This document shows positions 54,315-63,393 of a DNA stretch of 64,000 bases, in pieces; the first letter of the stretch is position 1; the number at the start of each line of letters is the position of its first letter. Both the position numbers and the translations under genes were made by a program. Below the pieces are notes generated by a model that did not search any database, was not told the DNA's origin, and saw nothing but the letters and a program-made list of their open reading frames with translations. The stretch is from NCBI RefSeq assembly GCF_014648915.1, contig NZ_BMSA01000002.1:434001-498000 (forward strand). The letters are read 5' to 3'. The stretch is from Streptomyces phaeofaciens (GTDB lineage: Bacteria; Actinomycetota; Actinomycetes; Streptomycetales; Streptomycetaceae).

Positions 54315-55538
54315 TCAGTTGGCGAAGACGGTGACCGAGTCCTCGGCCGTGCGCCGCGGCGCCGCCTCCGCGGCCTCGGCCACAAGTGCCCTGCGCCGTA
54401 CGACGACCACGGCGGCGCCGGCGAGCGCGGTGGCCGCGGCGACGACGAACGGGACGTGGACGTCGGTCCATTCCTCGATCCTCGGCGCGAAGAAGGGCGC
54501 GGCCGCCGCCGCGAACCAGCGCACGAAGTTGTAGCCCGCGCTGGCCACCGGACGCGGGGCGTCGGACACGCCGAGCGCCAACTCGGTGTAGACGGTGTTG
54601 TTCACGCCGATGAACGCACCGGACAGGACCGTGCAGACGACCGCCGTGGTGTGGTCGCCGTAGCCGAGGACGAGCACGTCGGCCGCGAGCAGCACCAGTG
54701 AGCCGCCGAGCACCTTCAGCGAGCCGAACCGCTGCTGGAGCCGCGGCGCCACGAGCACGGAGAACACCGCGAGCAGCAGGCCCCAGGCGAAGAACACCGC
54801 CCCCGACCTGTAGGGCGACATGTCCAGCACGAACGGCGTGAAGGCCAGCACGGTGAAGAACGTGTAGTTGTAGAAGAACGCCGAGGCGGCGACGGAGGCG
54901 AGCCCGCCGTGACCGAGCGCCTTGAGCGGGTCGAGCAGCGAGGTCCTGCGCGCGGGCTTCGGCTGCTCCTTCAGGAACACCGTGATGCACAGGAAGCCGA
55001 TCGCCATCAGGGCCGCGGTGCCGAAGAAGGGGTAGCGCCAGCTGGCGTCGCCGAGCAGCGCGCCCAGCAGCGGCCCGCACGCCATGCCGAGGCCGAGGGC
55101 GGACTCATACAGCAGGATGGCGGCCGCGCTGCCTCCGGCCGCCGCGCCGACGATGACGGCGAGCGCGGTCGACACGAAGAGGGCGTTGCCCAGACCCCAG
55201 CCCGCGCGGAAGCCGACGAGTTCGGCGACCGAGCCCGAGGTGCCCGACAGGCCCGCGAAGACCACGACGAGGGCGAGCCCGAGCAGCAGGGTCCGGCGGC
55301 CGCCGATGCGGCTGGAGACCCAGCCGGTCAGCAGCATCGCGAACGCGGTGATCAGGAAGTACGAGGTGAAGAGCAGGGAGACCTGGCCGGGCGTGGCGTC
55401 CAGGCCGCGGGCGATCGACGGCAGGATCGGGTCGACCAGGCCGATGCCCATGAAGGCGACGACCGAGGCGCCGGCGGTGGCCCAGACCGCCCCGGGCTGT
55501 CGCAGGAGGCCGCGTGCTCCTTCGTCGAACGGGTCCAT
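54315..55538 (-). CDS. MFS drug-type exporter
   Basis: A 407-aa membrane protein with about 12 hydrophobic segments. The MFS motif A after helix 2 is GWVSSRIGGRRTLLLG, and helix 5 contains YESALGLGMACGPLLGALLG, the motif C type of 12-helix proton antiporters. The start at MDPFDEGARG has GGGAGCGG upstream. The promoter region contains the 4-bp arm repeat TTAG-N5-CTAA near 55604, possibly an operator. The substrate is unknown; efflux of a small molecule is likely. Confidence 0.9.
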   Translation of the reverse strand: MDPFDEGARGLLRQPGAVWATAGASVVAFMGIGLVDPILPSIARGLDATPGQVSLLFTSYFLITAFAMLLTGWVSSRIGGRRTLLLGLALVVVFAGLSGTSGSVAELVGFRAGWGLGNALFVSTALAVIVGAAAGGSAAAILLYESALGLGMACGPLLGALLGDASWRYPFFGTAALMAIGFLCITVFLKEQPKPARRTSLLDPLKALGHGGLASVAASAFFYNYTFFTVLAFTPFVLDMSPYRSGAVFFAWGLLLAVFSVLVAPRLQQRFGSLKVLGGSLVLLAADVLVLGYGDHTTAVVCTVLSGAFIGVNNTVYTELALGVSDAPRPVASAGYNFVRWFAAAAAPFFAPRIEEWTDVHVPFVVAAATALAGAAVVVVRRRALVAEAAEAAPRRTAEDSVTVFAN

Positions 55539-55765
55539 GGTTCCGCTCCCTCGCTCACTCCGGCTCACTCGCTCCGGCAGATGGTTGGTATATGCACACA
55601 GTAAGTTAGGTCGTCTAATTAATGCAAGGTGCATCTAGTTTTGGCCGGTGGGGCCCACGAGGGGGTCGCGGGTGCGGGGTTGTTGCGGTCGAGGGGTGAA
55701 CCGGTTCCGTCCGGACGGGTGATCGTCCTTGACGTGGGCGGGCTCGGGTAGGACCGTGGGGCTCT

Positions 55766-56407
55766 ATGAGGGGCGAACCCAGTTGCCCGAAGTGTGGTGG
55801 CCGGGTCAGGGCTCCCGGACTCTTCTCCGACTCCTGGCAGTGCGATGCGCACGGGACGGTGCATCCACTCCAGCCCGTGATCCCGCCCAGCGTCGAGGCC
55901 CTCGGTGTGGTGGTGCACCGCACGCAGGTGCCCGTGTGGATGCCGTGGCCCCTGCCGGTGGGCTGGCTGTTCACGGGCGTGACGTACGCCGGTGACGACC
56001 GCAGCGGCGGTCGCGCCACCGCCGTGGCCTGCTCCGGACCCGGTCCGCTCGGCGGCATGGGCGAGCTGATCCTCGTCGCGGAGGAACTGGGCGTCGGTCT
56101 CGGCGCGCGGTACGCGGGCGTCGACGGTCCGGACCCGGGCCCGTACCTGAGCGTCGAGAAACCGCCGCAGGCCAAGGTGCTCGCCGCCGGCCGGCCGACA
56201 CCGCTGTGGCATGTCTCCGCGACCCCGGACGACCGGGCGGTCTTCGCCGGTGAGGCGCTGGGGCTGTGGCTGTGGGCGGTGGTCTGGCCCGAGCAGTCGG
56301 GACTGCTGATGTACGACGAGCTGGTGCTGACGGACCTGCGGGACGCGGGGGCGGAGGTGGAGCTGGTGCCCTGCGGGGCGCTGTCGCCGCGCCTGCTCAA
56401 GCCGTAG
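55766..56407 (+). CDS. Conserved protein with N-terminal zinc-ribbon motif (DUF6758-like)
   Basis: A 213-aa protein beginning MRGEPSCPKCGGRVRAPGL with CPKC near residues 7-10 and CDAHGTVHP near 26, a probable zinc ribbon. The following domain (VPVWMPWPLPVGWLFTGVTYAGD, GPGPLGGMGELILVAEELGVGLGARYAG) is conserved in Streptomyces but not functionally known. Divergent from the MFS gene, with a downstream repeat region. Confidence 0.75.
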   Translation: MRGEPSCPKCGGRVRAPGLFSDSWQCDAHGTVHPLQPVIPPSVEALGVVVHRTQVPVWMPWPLPVGWLFTGVTYAGDDRSGGRATAVACSGPGPLGGMGELILVAEELGVGLGARYAGVDGPDPGPYLSVEKPPQAKVLAAGRPTPLWHVSATPDDRAVFAGEALGLWLWAVVWPEQSGLLMYDELVLTDLRDAGAEVELVPCGALSPRLLKP

Positions 56408-56442
56408 GGCGAGGGCGAGGGCGTCGGCGCCGGGTGCCCGCC

Positions 56443-56513
56443 GTGCGCGGCGCCCGGAGGGGGTGTCGGGTGTGCGGCGCCCGGAGGGGTGCCAGTGCGC
56501 GGCGCCCGGAGAG
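56443..56513. repeat. Imperfect tandem repeats of GCGGCGCCCGGAG
   Basis: Three copies of GCGGCGCCCGGAG or near-identical sequence at about 56447, 56474 and 56499 (spacing 27 and 25 bases), in the gene-free 262 bp between the zinc-ribbon gene and the PHP gene. Confidence 0.6.
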
Positions 56514-56669
56514 GGTGCCGGTGCGGGGTGCCCGCCAGGGCTTCCGCGAGGGCTTCCGCGGGAGGCGCCTGTAGGGGGTGCACCCCACTTTCAGGTGTGA
56601 CATCGGGCGTTCGAATTGCCGCTATGCTGAAGCGTCCCGTCCACCCCGTCCCCGCTGGGAGTCCGCGTC

Positions 56670-57527
56670 GTGCGTATCGATCTGCACTGCCACTCCACGG
56701 CGTCCGACGGTACGGACACCCCGGCCGAGCTGGTGCGCAACGCCGCCGCCGCCGGGCTGGACGTCATGGCGCTGACCGATCACGACACCACCCGCGGACA
56801 CGCCGAGGCGATCGGCGCGCTGCCGGCCGGGCTGACGCTGGTCACCGGGGCCGAGCTGTCCTGCCGGGTCGACGGCGTCTCCCTGCACATGCTGGCCTAC
56901 CTGTTCGACCCCGAGGAGCCCGCGCTGCTCGCCGAGCGGGAGCTGGTGCGGGACGACCGGGTGCCGCGGGCGCGAGGGATGGTCGCCCGGCTCCAGGAGC
57001 TGGGCGTGCCGGTCACCTGGGAACAGGTGGAGCGGATCGCGGGGGACGGGTCCGTCGGCCGGCCGCATGTCGCCACCGCGCTCGTCGAGCTGGGTGTCGT
57101 ACCGACCGTGAGCGACGCGTTCACCCAGGACTGGCTTGCCGACGGCGGCCGGGCCCACGTCGCGAAGCACGAGACCGACCCGTTCGAGGCGATCCGGCTG
57201 GTCAAGGGCGCGGGCGGGGTCACCGTCTTCGCGCACCCGGGCGCGAGCAAGCGCGGCCGTACCGTCCCGGAGGCCGTGATCGCCGAGATGGCCACCGCCG
57301 GACTCGACGGCATCGAGGTCGACCACATGGACCACGACGAGGCCACGCGCGCGCGGCTGCGCGGGCTCGCCGCCGATCTGGGGCTGCTGGTCACCGGTTC
57401 CTCGGACTACCACGGCAGCCGCAAGACCTGTGTGCTCGGCGAGTACACGACCGACCCCGAGGTGTACGGGGAGATCACCCGGCGTGCGACCGGTGCGTTC
57501 CCGGTGCCCGGGACCGGCGGAGCCTGA
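56670..57527 (+). CDS. PHP-domain phosphoesterase (YciV/RNase AM-like)
   Basis: A 285-aa metal-dependent phosphoesterase starting at GTG. Metal-binding motifs are DLHCHSTASDGTD (near residue 3), ALTDHDTTRGH, AELSCRVDG, VFAHPGASKRG, and the C-terminal TGSSDYHGSRK. The family cleaves 3',5'-nucleoside bisphosphates or trims RNA 5' ends. marC is 55 bases downstream on the same strand. Confidence 0.92.
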   Translation: MRIDLHCHSTASDGTDTPAELVRNAAAAGLDVMALTDHDTTRGHAEAIGALPAGLTLVTGAELSCRVDGVSLHMLAYLFDPEEPALLAERELVRDDRVPRARGMVARLQELGVPVTWEQVERIAGDGSVGRPHVATALVELGVVPTVSDAFTQDWLADGGRAHVAKHETDPFEAIRLVKGAGGVTVFAHPGASKRGRTVPEAVIAEMATAGLDGIEVDHMDHDEATRARLRGLAADLGLLVTGSSDYHGSRKTCVLGEYTTDPEVYGEITRRATGAFPVPGTGGA

Positions 57528-57582
57528 GCCTCACCACCTCGGCGTCCCCCTTCACCCTCTTTCCTGCAAGGCCTCTGCACTG

Positions 57583-58188
57583 ATGTTCGACGTCGCCGTC
57601 TTCGGCTCCCTCTTCCTGACCCTTTTCGTCATCATGGATCCCCCCGGGATCACCCCGATCTTCCTCGCGCTGACCGCCGGGCGCCCCGCCAAGGTGCAGA
57701 AGCGGATGGCCTTCCAGGCCGTGTGCGTGGCGGGCGGTGTCATCGCCGTCTTCGGGCTCCTGGGCCACCAGATCCTCGACTACCTGCATGTCTCCGTGCC
57801 CGCCCTGATGATCGCGGGCGGGCTGCTGCTCCTGCTGATCGCCCTCGACCTGCTCACCGGCAAGACCGACGAGCCGAAGCAGACCAAGGACGTGAACGTG
57901 GCGCTCGTGCCGCTGGGCATGCCCCTGCTGGCCGGTCCCGGCGCGATCGTGTCTGTCATCCTCGCCGTGCAGAAGGCCGACGGTGTCGCCGGCCAGGTGT
58001 CGGTGTGGGCGGCGATCCTGGCCATTCATGTCGTGCTGTGGCTGGTGATGCGCTACTCGCTGCTGATCATCCGCGTCATCAAGGACGGCGGCGTGGTCCT
58101 GGTGACCCGGCTCGCGGGCATGATGCTCTCCGCGATCGCCGTGCAGCAGATCATCAACGGGGTCACCCAGGTGATCCGGGGGAGCTGA
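57583..58188 (+). CDS. marC: MarC-family integral membrane protein
   Basis: A 201-aa protein with six hydrophobic segments. The family marks are FVIMDPPGITPIFLALTAG (helix 1-2), VNVALVPLGMPLLAGPGAI and MLSAIAVQQIINGV near the C-terminus. MarC's transport role is not established. It starts MFDVAVFG and is probably cotranscribed with the PHP gene. A perfect terminator follows. Confidence 0.9.
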   Translation: MFDVAVFGSLFLTLFVIMDPPGITPIFLALTAGRPAKVQKRMAFQAVCVAGGVIAVFGLLGHQILDYLHVSVPALMIAGGLLLLLIALDLLTGKTDEPKQTKDVNVALVPLGMPLLAGPGAIVSVILAVQKADGVAGQVSVWAAILAIHVVLWLVMRYSLLIIRVIKDGGVVLVTRLAGMMLSAIAVQQIINGVTQVIRGS

Positions 58189-58218
58189 GTCCCTGGCGCG
58201 GAGTCCCCGGGCACACGC

Positions 58219-58255
58219 AGAGCCCCGTACGGCGTTCGTCGCCGTACGGGGCTCT
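58219..58255. terminator. Strong bidirectional terminator after marC
   Basis: AGAGCCCCGTACGGCG and CGCCGTACGGGGCTCT are perfect 16-bp arms with a 5-base loop, between marC and the convergent 50-aa gene. Confidence 0.85.
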
Positions 58256-58284
58256 GAAGTGTGATGTGCCGAGGGCTCGTGGTG

Positions 58285-58437
58285 TTACGAGGCCGTGGAG
58301 TCGGCCGGACGGATCCACAGCCGCTGCCCGATGGCGGCGGCCTGCTGAACGATCCGGTTGACGGAGGCGGCGTCCACGACGGTGCTGTCCACGGGCGTGC
58401 CGTCGACGTCGTCGAGTCGCATGATTTCGAAGCGCAT
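58285..58437 (-). CDS. Conserved 50-aa protein
   Basis: A small protein MRFEIMRLDDVDGTPVDST with a C-terminal RIVQQAAAIGQRLWIRPAD segment. GAAGGGAGAAG lies 3-12 bases before the ATG. Third codon positions are almost all G or C. The acidic N-terminal half and helical QQAAAIGQ segment suggest a soluble single-helix protein. No function is known to me. Confidence 0.75.
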   Translation of the reverse strand: MRFEIMRLDDVDGTPVDSTVVDAASVNRIVQQAAAIGQRLWIRPADSTAS

Positions 58438-58620
58438 CGCTTCTCCCTTCGTCTGGTCATCCTCCTGGAGGATTGCTTGCTACATGAGGAGTCAACGGGG
58501 TGCGTGTTACAAACATTCCCTACGCTAAAGAAATTTTTCGAACGACTAATTACTGACGAGTAAGGGACTCTGCGGAGACTGAACGGGATCGGTTGTGTTC
58601 ACAGCGTGACCGCCGGGACA

Positions 58621-59526
58621 ATGGAGTCGATGAACGACGACCACGCGGCCCTCGCCGCCCGCATCGACCGTACGAACGAACTCCTGACGCGCATGCTCGC
58701 CGAGGTGGCCAAGACGCCCTCGACCCATGCGATCTTCGTCGACGCGGGGTATCTCTACGCGGCCGCGGGGCGGCTCATCGCCGGCACCGAGGACCGCAGA
58801 GCGTTCGACCTGGACGCCGAGGGCCTCATCGAGGCCCTCATCGACCGCGCCCGCACGATCTTCGCGGACAGCAGACTGCTGCGCGTCTACTGGTACGACG
58901 GCGCCCGCCGCCGCATCCACACCGCCGAGCAGCAGTCCATCGCCGAACTCCCCGACGTCAAGGTCCGGTTGGGAAACCTCAACGCCAACAACCAGCAGAA
59001 GGGCGTCGACTCGCTGATCCGGACCGACCTGGAGTCACTGGCCCGGCACCGCGCCATCAGCGACGCGGCGCTCCTCGGCGGTGACGAGGACCTCGTCTCG
59101 GCGGTGGAGGCCGCCCAGGGGTACGGCGCCCGTGTCCACCTCTGGGGCATCGAGGCCCCCGAGGGCCGCAACCAGGCCGAACCGCTGCTCTGGGAGGTCG
59201 ACAGCCAGCGCACCCTCGACCTCGACTTCTTCAAGCCGTACGTCGCCCGCCGCACCGCCCAGGCCTACGACGCGACCGGCACCAACCGGCCCACCCGCGA
59301 GGACGTCCGCTTCGTCGGCGCGCAGATCGCCGCGAAGTGGCTCGCGGCGCGCGGCCGCGAGGCCCTCGTCGAGCTGCTGCCGGGCCACCCGTATCTGCCG
59401 GGATCCGTCGACCAGGACCTCCTCGTGGAGGCCGAGGGACTGCTCCAGTACTCCCTGCGCGGCCAGGCCGACCTCCGGCGCGCCCTGCGGGACGGCTTCT
59501 GGGAGCACGTGCAGACGCAGTACTAG
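58621..59526 (+). CDS. NYN-domain nuclease-like protein
   Basis: A 301-aa protein. The PIN-like NYN domain has THAIFVDAGYLYAA with the first acidic residue near 40, DSRLLRVYWYDGARRR, QKGVDSLIRTDL and ALLGGDEDLVSAVEAAQGYG with the second acidic site. The C-terminal 90 residues (REDVRFVGAQIAAKWLA, LRGQADLRRALRDGFW) form a helical domain. It probably cleaves RNA. Several starts are in frame (58606, 58621, 58630); the middle one was taken. Its stop overlaps the convergent hydrolase stop by 4 bases. Confidence 0.82.
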   Translation: MESMNDDHAALAARIDRTNELLTRMLAEVAKTPSTHAIFVDAGYLYAAAGRLIAGTEDRRAFDLDAEGLIEALIDRARTIFADSRLLRVYWYDGARRRIHTAEQQSIAELPDVKVRLGNLNANNQQKGVDSLIRTDLESLARHRAISDAALLGGDEDLVSAVEAAQGYGARVHLWGIEAPEGRNQAEPLLWEVDSQRTLDLDFFKPYVARRTAQAYDATGTNRPTREDVRFVGAQIAAKWLAARGREALVELLPGHPYLPGSVDQDLLVEAEGLLQYSLRGQADLRRALRDGFWEHVQTQY

Positions 59527-60431
59527 GACCTGCCGGACAGGTCCTGGTGTGCCGCCGGGTCGTCCCAGAAGTCCGCGAGGGCGGCGGCCGTCGCCTCGGG
59601 CCGGTCCAGGTTCGGCGAATGCTCGGCACCCGGGATCACGCTGCGGTGCGCGCCCAGCCGTACGGCCATCTCGTCCAGGAGCGTCACCGGCCAGGTGTCG
59701 TCGCGGGCGCCCGACAGGACGTGGAACGGCAGCGGGACGGCGGCCAGTTCCTCGACCCGGTTCGGCTCGGCGCACAACTGGCGCCCCGTGGCCAGGAGTT
59801 GGGCGGGCTTGTGGTTCAGCCAGCGCAGATGCAGCTGCTCCGGGGTGCCGAAGCCGCGCGCCGGACCGCCGACCTCCTCCGGCGGGCCCATCGCCAGGAT
59901 CGCCTCCCACACCTGCGGCATCGTCATCACCGCGAGCGCGTCGTGCAGCAGCTTCACCCGCTGCTTCTGGGACTCGGAGATCTCGGCGGGCCCCGACGCG
60001 ACCAGGGTGAACGAGGCGAACGGGGAGTGGTCGAGCAGCACGGCGGCACGGGAGATCTGGCCGCCGAGCGAGTGCCCGGCCAGGTGCAGCCCGGTGCCGA
60101 GGGCGGCCGCCTGCGCCAGCACGTCCAGCGCCAACTCGGCCCGCGCGTAAGGGGATTCGTCCTCGGCCGGACCGTCGCTCTCGTTCTGCCCGCGGCCGTC
60201 CACGGCGACGGTCCGGTAACCGCGTGCCGCGAGGGGCTCGTGCAGCAGGTGGAAGTCCTCCTTGCTGCCGGTGAACCCCGGCAGCAGCAGCGCGACACCG
60301 CGCGGCTCGACACCGGCGGCCACGGGCGAGTCGACGACGGCGAACTCGCCCCGCGCGGTCCGCAGCGGGTACGCGCGGGCGCCGGCGGGCGGGGGGAACG
60401 GGGTCGAGGTGCTGCTGGTCGGCCTGGTCAC
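59523..60431 (-). CDS. Alpha/beta hydrolase
   Basis: A 302-aa protein with the nucleophile elbow GHSLGG near residue 119, the oxyanion segment LLLPGFTGSKEDFHLL, AVDGRGQNESDG, an Asp in SGARDDTWPV and the C-terminal His in IPGAEHSPNLDRPEA. It is an esterase or peptidase of unknown substrate. It starts at the ATG of MTRPTSSTST or a few codons later and is not preceded by a clear ribosome binding site. Confidence 0.86.
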   Translation of the reverse strand: MTRPTSSTSTPFPPPAGARAYPLRTARGEFAVVDSPVAAGVEPRGVALLLPGFTGSKEDFHLLHEPLAARGYRTVAVDGRGQNESDGPAEDESPYARAELALDVLAQAAALGTGLHLAGHSLGGQISRAAVLLDHSPFASFTLVASGPAEISESQKQRVKLLHDALAVMTMPQVWEAILAMGPPEEVGGPARGFGTPEQLHLRWLNHKPAQLLATGRQLCAEPNRVEELAAVPLPFHVLSGARDDTWPVTLLDEMAVRLGAHRSVIPGAEHSPNLDRPEATAAALADFWDDPAAHQDLSGRS

Positions 60432-60510
60432 GTGCCGAGGCTACCGGCAGCGGCACAGCCGGGTAACGGGGGCCGGGGGCGCTGCGGCGGGTGCCCGCGG
60501 CGCGTACGCC

Positions 60511-60548
60511 GACGGCCCGGCTCCTCCGGGGGGAGGGGCCGGGCCGTC
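60511..60548 (-). terminator. Terminator after the DEAD-box helicase gene
   Basis: GACGGCCCGGC and GCCGGGCCGTC are perfect 11-bp outer arms, continued by CTCC/GGAG-type pairing within the loop, about 20 bases beyond the helicase stop. Confidence 0.75.
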
Positions 60549-60567
60549 GGGTCGTGCTGCCGGTCGA

Positions 60568-63393
60568 TCAGCCGTCCGTGGGCTCCGCGGCGGCCGTCGC
60601 CTTACGGGTGCGGCGCACCCTCGGCTTCGGCTCCTCGACCGCGTCGGACGCCACCGTGGCGGTGGCCGCGGTCTTGCGGGTGCGGCGCGGCTTGACCGCC
60701 GCCTCCGGCTCCTGCGTGGCCTGGGCCGGGATGTCGGCCGTGGCGGTGGCCGTCGCGGCGGTCTTGCGGGTGCGGCGCGGCTTGGCCTCGGCGGCCTCCG
60801 CCGTGTCGACGGCCGCCACGGCCGCCTTGCGGGTACGGCGCGGCTTCGCCTCCGTGACCTCGGCGGCGGTGTCCGCCTCCGCCGTGGCGGTCGCGGCCGT
60901 CGCGGCCGTCTTGCGGGTGCGACGGGGCTTGACCGCCGCCTCCGTGCCCTCGGCCGTGTCGACCGCGGCCGTGGCCGCCGTCTTGCGCGTCCGGCGCGGC
61001 TTGGGCTCGGCCTCGGCCGCTTCCGGGGCCTCGACGACCGCCGCGGCCGTCTTGCGCGTGCGGCGGGGCTTGGCCTCGGTGGCTTCCGCCGTGTCCACGG
61101 CCGTCTCGGCCGCAGCAGCCGTCTTGCGGGTGCGACGGGGCTTGACCGCCGCCTCCGTGCCCTCGGCCGTGTCGACCGCGGTCTCGGCGGCGGCCGTCGT
61201 GGCCGTGGCGGCCGTCTTGCGGGTGCGGCGCGGCTTGACCGCCGCCTCCGGCTCCTGCGTGGCCTGGGCCGGGATGTCGGCCGTGGCGGTGGCCGTCGCG
61301 GCCGTCTCCGGGGCCTGGACGGCCTTGCGGGTGGTGCGGCGGCGGGGCTTGGCCTCGGTGGCCTCGGCCGTGTCGACCGCGGTCTCGGCGGCGGCCGTCT
61401 CGGCCGGGGCCGGGGCGGCGGCCTTGCGGGTGCGGCGCGGCTTGGCCTCGACGGCCTCCGCCGTGTCGACGGCCGCCACGGCCGCCTTGCGGGTACGGCG
61501 CGGCGCCTTGGGCTCGGCCTCGGCCTCGGCCGCGGGGGCCTCCGGCGTCTCGACGACCGCGGGGGTCTCGGCCGGAGCCGTCGCCTTGCGGGTGCGGCGG
61601 CGCGGAGCGGGCTCCACGACCTCCGGCGTGTCGACGACGGCGACCGTGTCGACGGCCGTCTCGGCGGCGGTCGGCTGGGCCGGCGCGGCCTCCCCGCTCC
61701 TGCGGGTACGGCGGCGGCGCGGCCTGGCCGGGGCCTTCGCGGTCTCCGGAAGGTCGAGGGCCGGGCCCTCGGCCGTCGTCACGGCCGCTTCCGCCGCCTC
61801 GGGGGCGACGGACTCGGTGACAGCCGCCACAACGGCCGCCGCCTCGGGTGCCGCCCCGTTGCGCGTACGGCGCCGGCGGCGCGGGGTGCGCGAGGTGCCG
61901 GCCTCCTCGGTCACGGGCGTCGACTCGGCCACGGGCGCGGCGGTGCCGGCCTGCTCCGGTGCCCCGTCGAGGACCGCTCCGCCGCGCGTACGGCGACGGC
62001 GGCGCGGCGTACGGGCCGCCCGCTCGCGGTCGGCGGAACGGGACTCGCCCCGGCCGCCTCGGTCGTTCCGCTCGCCCCGGCCACCGCGACCGCCGCGTGC
62101 ACCGCGGCCGCCCGGCTCGCCGAGGTCCTCCAGCTCCTCCGCGTCGAGCCCGGCGCGGGTGCGCTCCGCTCGCGGCAGGACACCCTTGGTGCCCGCGGGG
62201 ATGTTCATCTCCTCGAAGAAGTGCGGGGAGGTGGAGTACGTCTCCGGCGGGTCGTTGAAGTTGAGCTCCAGCGCCTTGTTGATGAGCTGCCAGCGCGGGA
62301 TGTCGTCCCAGTCGACGAGGGTGATCGCGATGCCCTTGGCACCCGCGCGACCGGTACGGCCGACGCGGTGCAGGTACGTCTTCTCGTCCTCGGGGGACTG
62401 ATAGTTGATGACGTGGGTGACACCCTCGACGTCGATGCCGCGGGCGGCGACGTCGGTGCAGACGAGGACGTCCACCTTGCCGTTGCGGAAGGCGCGCAGC
62501 GCCTGCTCGCGGGCGCCCTGGCCGAGGTCGCCGTGGACCGCGCCGGAGGCGAAGCCCCGCTGCTGGAGCTGGTCGGCGAGGTCGGCCGCGGTGCGCTTGG
62601 TGCGGCAGAAGACCATGGCCAGGCCCCGGCCCTCGGACTGGAGGATCCGCGCGACCATCTCGGGCTTGTCCATGTTGTGCGCGCGGTACACGTGCTGCGA
62701 GATGTTCGCGACGGTCACGCCCTCGTCGTCCGGCGCGGTGGCGCGGATGTGCGTGGGCTGCGACATGTAGCGGCGGGCGAGACCGATGACCGCGCCCGGC
62801 ATGGTCGCCGAGAACAGCATGGTCTGGCGGCGTGCCGGCAGCATGTTGATGATCTTCTCGACGTCGGGCAGGAAGCCCAGGTCGAGCATCTCGTCGGCCT
62901 CGTCCAGGACGAGGGACTTGATGTGCTTGAGGTCGAGCTTCTTCTGGCCCGCGAGGTCCAGCAGGCGGCCCGGGGTGCCGACGACCACGTCGACGCCCTT
63001 CTTGAGGGCCTCGACCTGGGGCTCGTAGGCCCGGCCGCCGTAGATGGCGAGGACGCGCACGTTGCGCACCTTGCCCGCGGTCAGCAGGTCGTTGGTGACC
63101 TGGGTGCACAGCTCGCGCGTGGGGACGACGACGAGCGCCTGCGGGGCGTCGGTGAGGTCCTCGGGCTTCGCGCGGCCGGCCTCGACGTCGGCGGGGACGG
63201 TGACACGCTCGAGGAGCGGGAGGCCGAAGCCGAGCGTCTTGCCGGTGCCGGTCTTGGCCTGGCCGATGACGTCCGTGCCCGTCAGGGCCACGGGGAGCGT
63301 CATCTCCTGGATGGGGAAGGGGGTGATGATGCCGACGGCCTCAAGGGCCTCGGCGGTCTCGGGAAGGATTCCGAGCTCTCGGAACGTAGTCAG
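60568..63393 (-). CDS. DEAD-box RNA helicase with long basic repeat tail, probable CTG start
   Basis: A 941-aa protein if it starts at the CTG of LTTFRELGIL at 63393. The Q motif (FRELGI..PFPIQEMTLP) lies upstream of the first in-frame ATG (63303, residue 31), so the ATG start would cut the motif. No ATG, GTG or TTG is in frame further upstream within 90 bases. Motif I AKTGTGKT is at 46-53, DEAD near 170, SAT (LFSATMPG) after it, and HRVGRTGRAG near 350. An RGG patch (GGRGARGGRGGRG) is near 430. The last 490 residues are RRTRK-Ala/Thr repeats. Helicases of this kind unwind RNA in ribosome assembly or decay. Confidence 0.9.
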   Translation of the reverse strand: MTTFRELGILPETAEALEAVGIITPFPIQEMTLPVALTGTDVIGQAKTGTGKTLGFGLPLLERVTVPADVEAGRAKPEDLTDAPQALVVVPTRELCTQVTNDLLTAGKVRNVRVLAIYGGRAYEPQVEALKKGVDVVVGTPGRLLDLAGQKKLDLKHIKSLVLDEADEMLDLGFLPDVEKIINMLPARRQTMLFSATMPGAVIGLARRYMSQPTHIRATAPDDEGVTVANISQHVYRAHNMDKPEMVARILQSEGRGLAMVFCRTKRTAADLADQLQQRGFASGAVHGDLGQGAREQALRAFRNGKVDVLVCTDVAARGIDVEGVTHVINYQSPEDEKTYLHRVGRTGRAGAKGIAITLVDWDDIPRWQLINKALELNFNDPPETYSTSPHFFEEMNIPAGTKGVLPRAERTRAGLDAEELEDLGEPGGRGARGGRGGRGERNDRGGRGESRSADRERAARTPRRRRRTRGGAVLDGAPEQAGTAAPVAESTPVTEEAGTSRTPRRRRRTRNGAAPEAAAVVAAVTESVAPEAAEAAVTTAEGPALDLPETAKAPARPRRRRTRRSGEAAPAQPTAAETAVDTVAVVDTPEVVEPAPRRRTRKATAPAETPAVVETPEAPAAEAEAEPKAPRRTRKAAVAAVDTAEAVEAKPRRTRKAAAPAPAETAAAETAVDTAEATEAKPRRRTTRKAVQAPETAATATATADIPAQATQEPEAAVKPRRTRKTAATATTAAAETAVDTAEGTEAAVKPRRTRKTAAAAETAVDTAEATEAKPRRTRKTAAAVVEAPEAAEAEPKPRRTRKTAATAAVDTAEGTEAAVKPRRTRKTAATAATATAEADTAAEVTEAKPRRTRKAAVAAVDTAEAAEAKPRRTRKTAATATATADIPAQATQEPEAAVKPRRTRKTAATATVASDAVEEPKPRVRRTRKATAAAEPTDG
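60590..62010 (-). repeat. Coding repeats of the helicase tail (RRTRK-Ala type)
   Basis: About 16 arginine-rich units, with 13 of the RTRK kind (for example KPRRTRKTAAT) separated by 20-35 residue Ala/Thr/Glu spacers such as AVDTAEATEAKP. The DNA also repeats near-identically over hundreds of bases, so copy number is likely to vary. The motif resembles the basic Ala/Lys/Arg tails of histone H1-like and HU-type proteins. Confidence 0.85.

Noticed and set aside
60590..62010. CRISPR-like array from the regular DNA repeats
   Set aside because: The repeats are in frame inside the helicase, encode RRTRK-Ala units, and have spacers that are themselves repeats, so they are coding repeats and not a CRISPR array.
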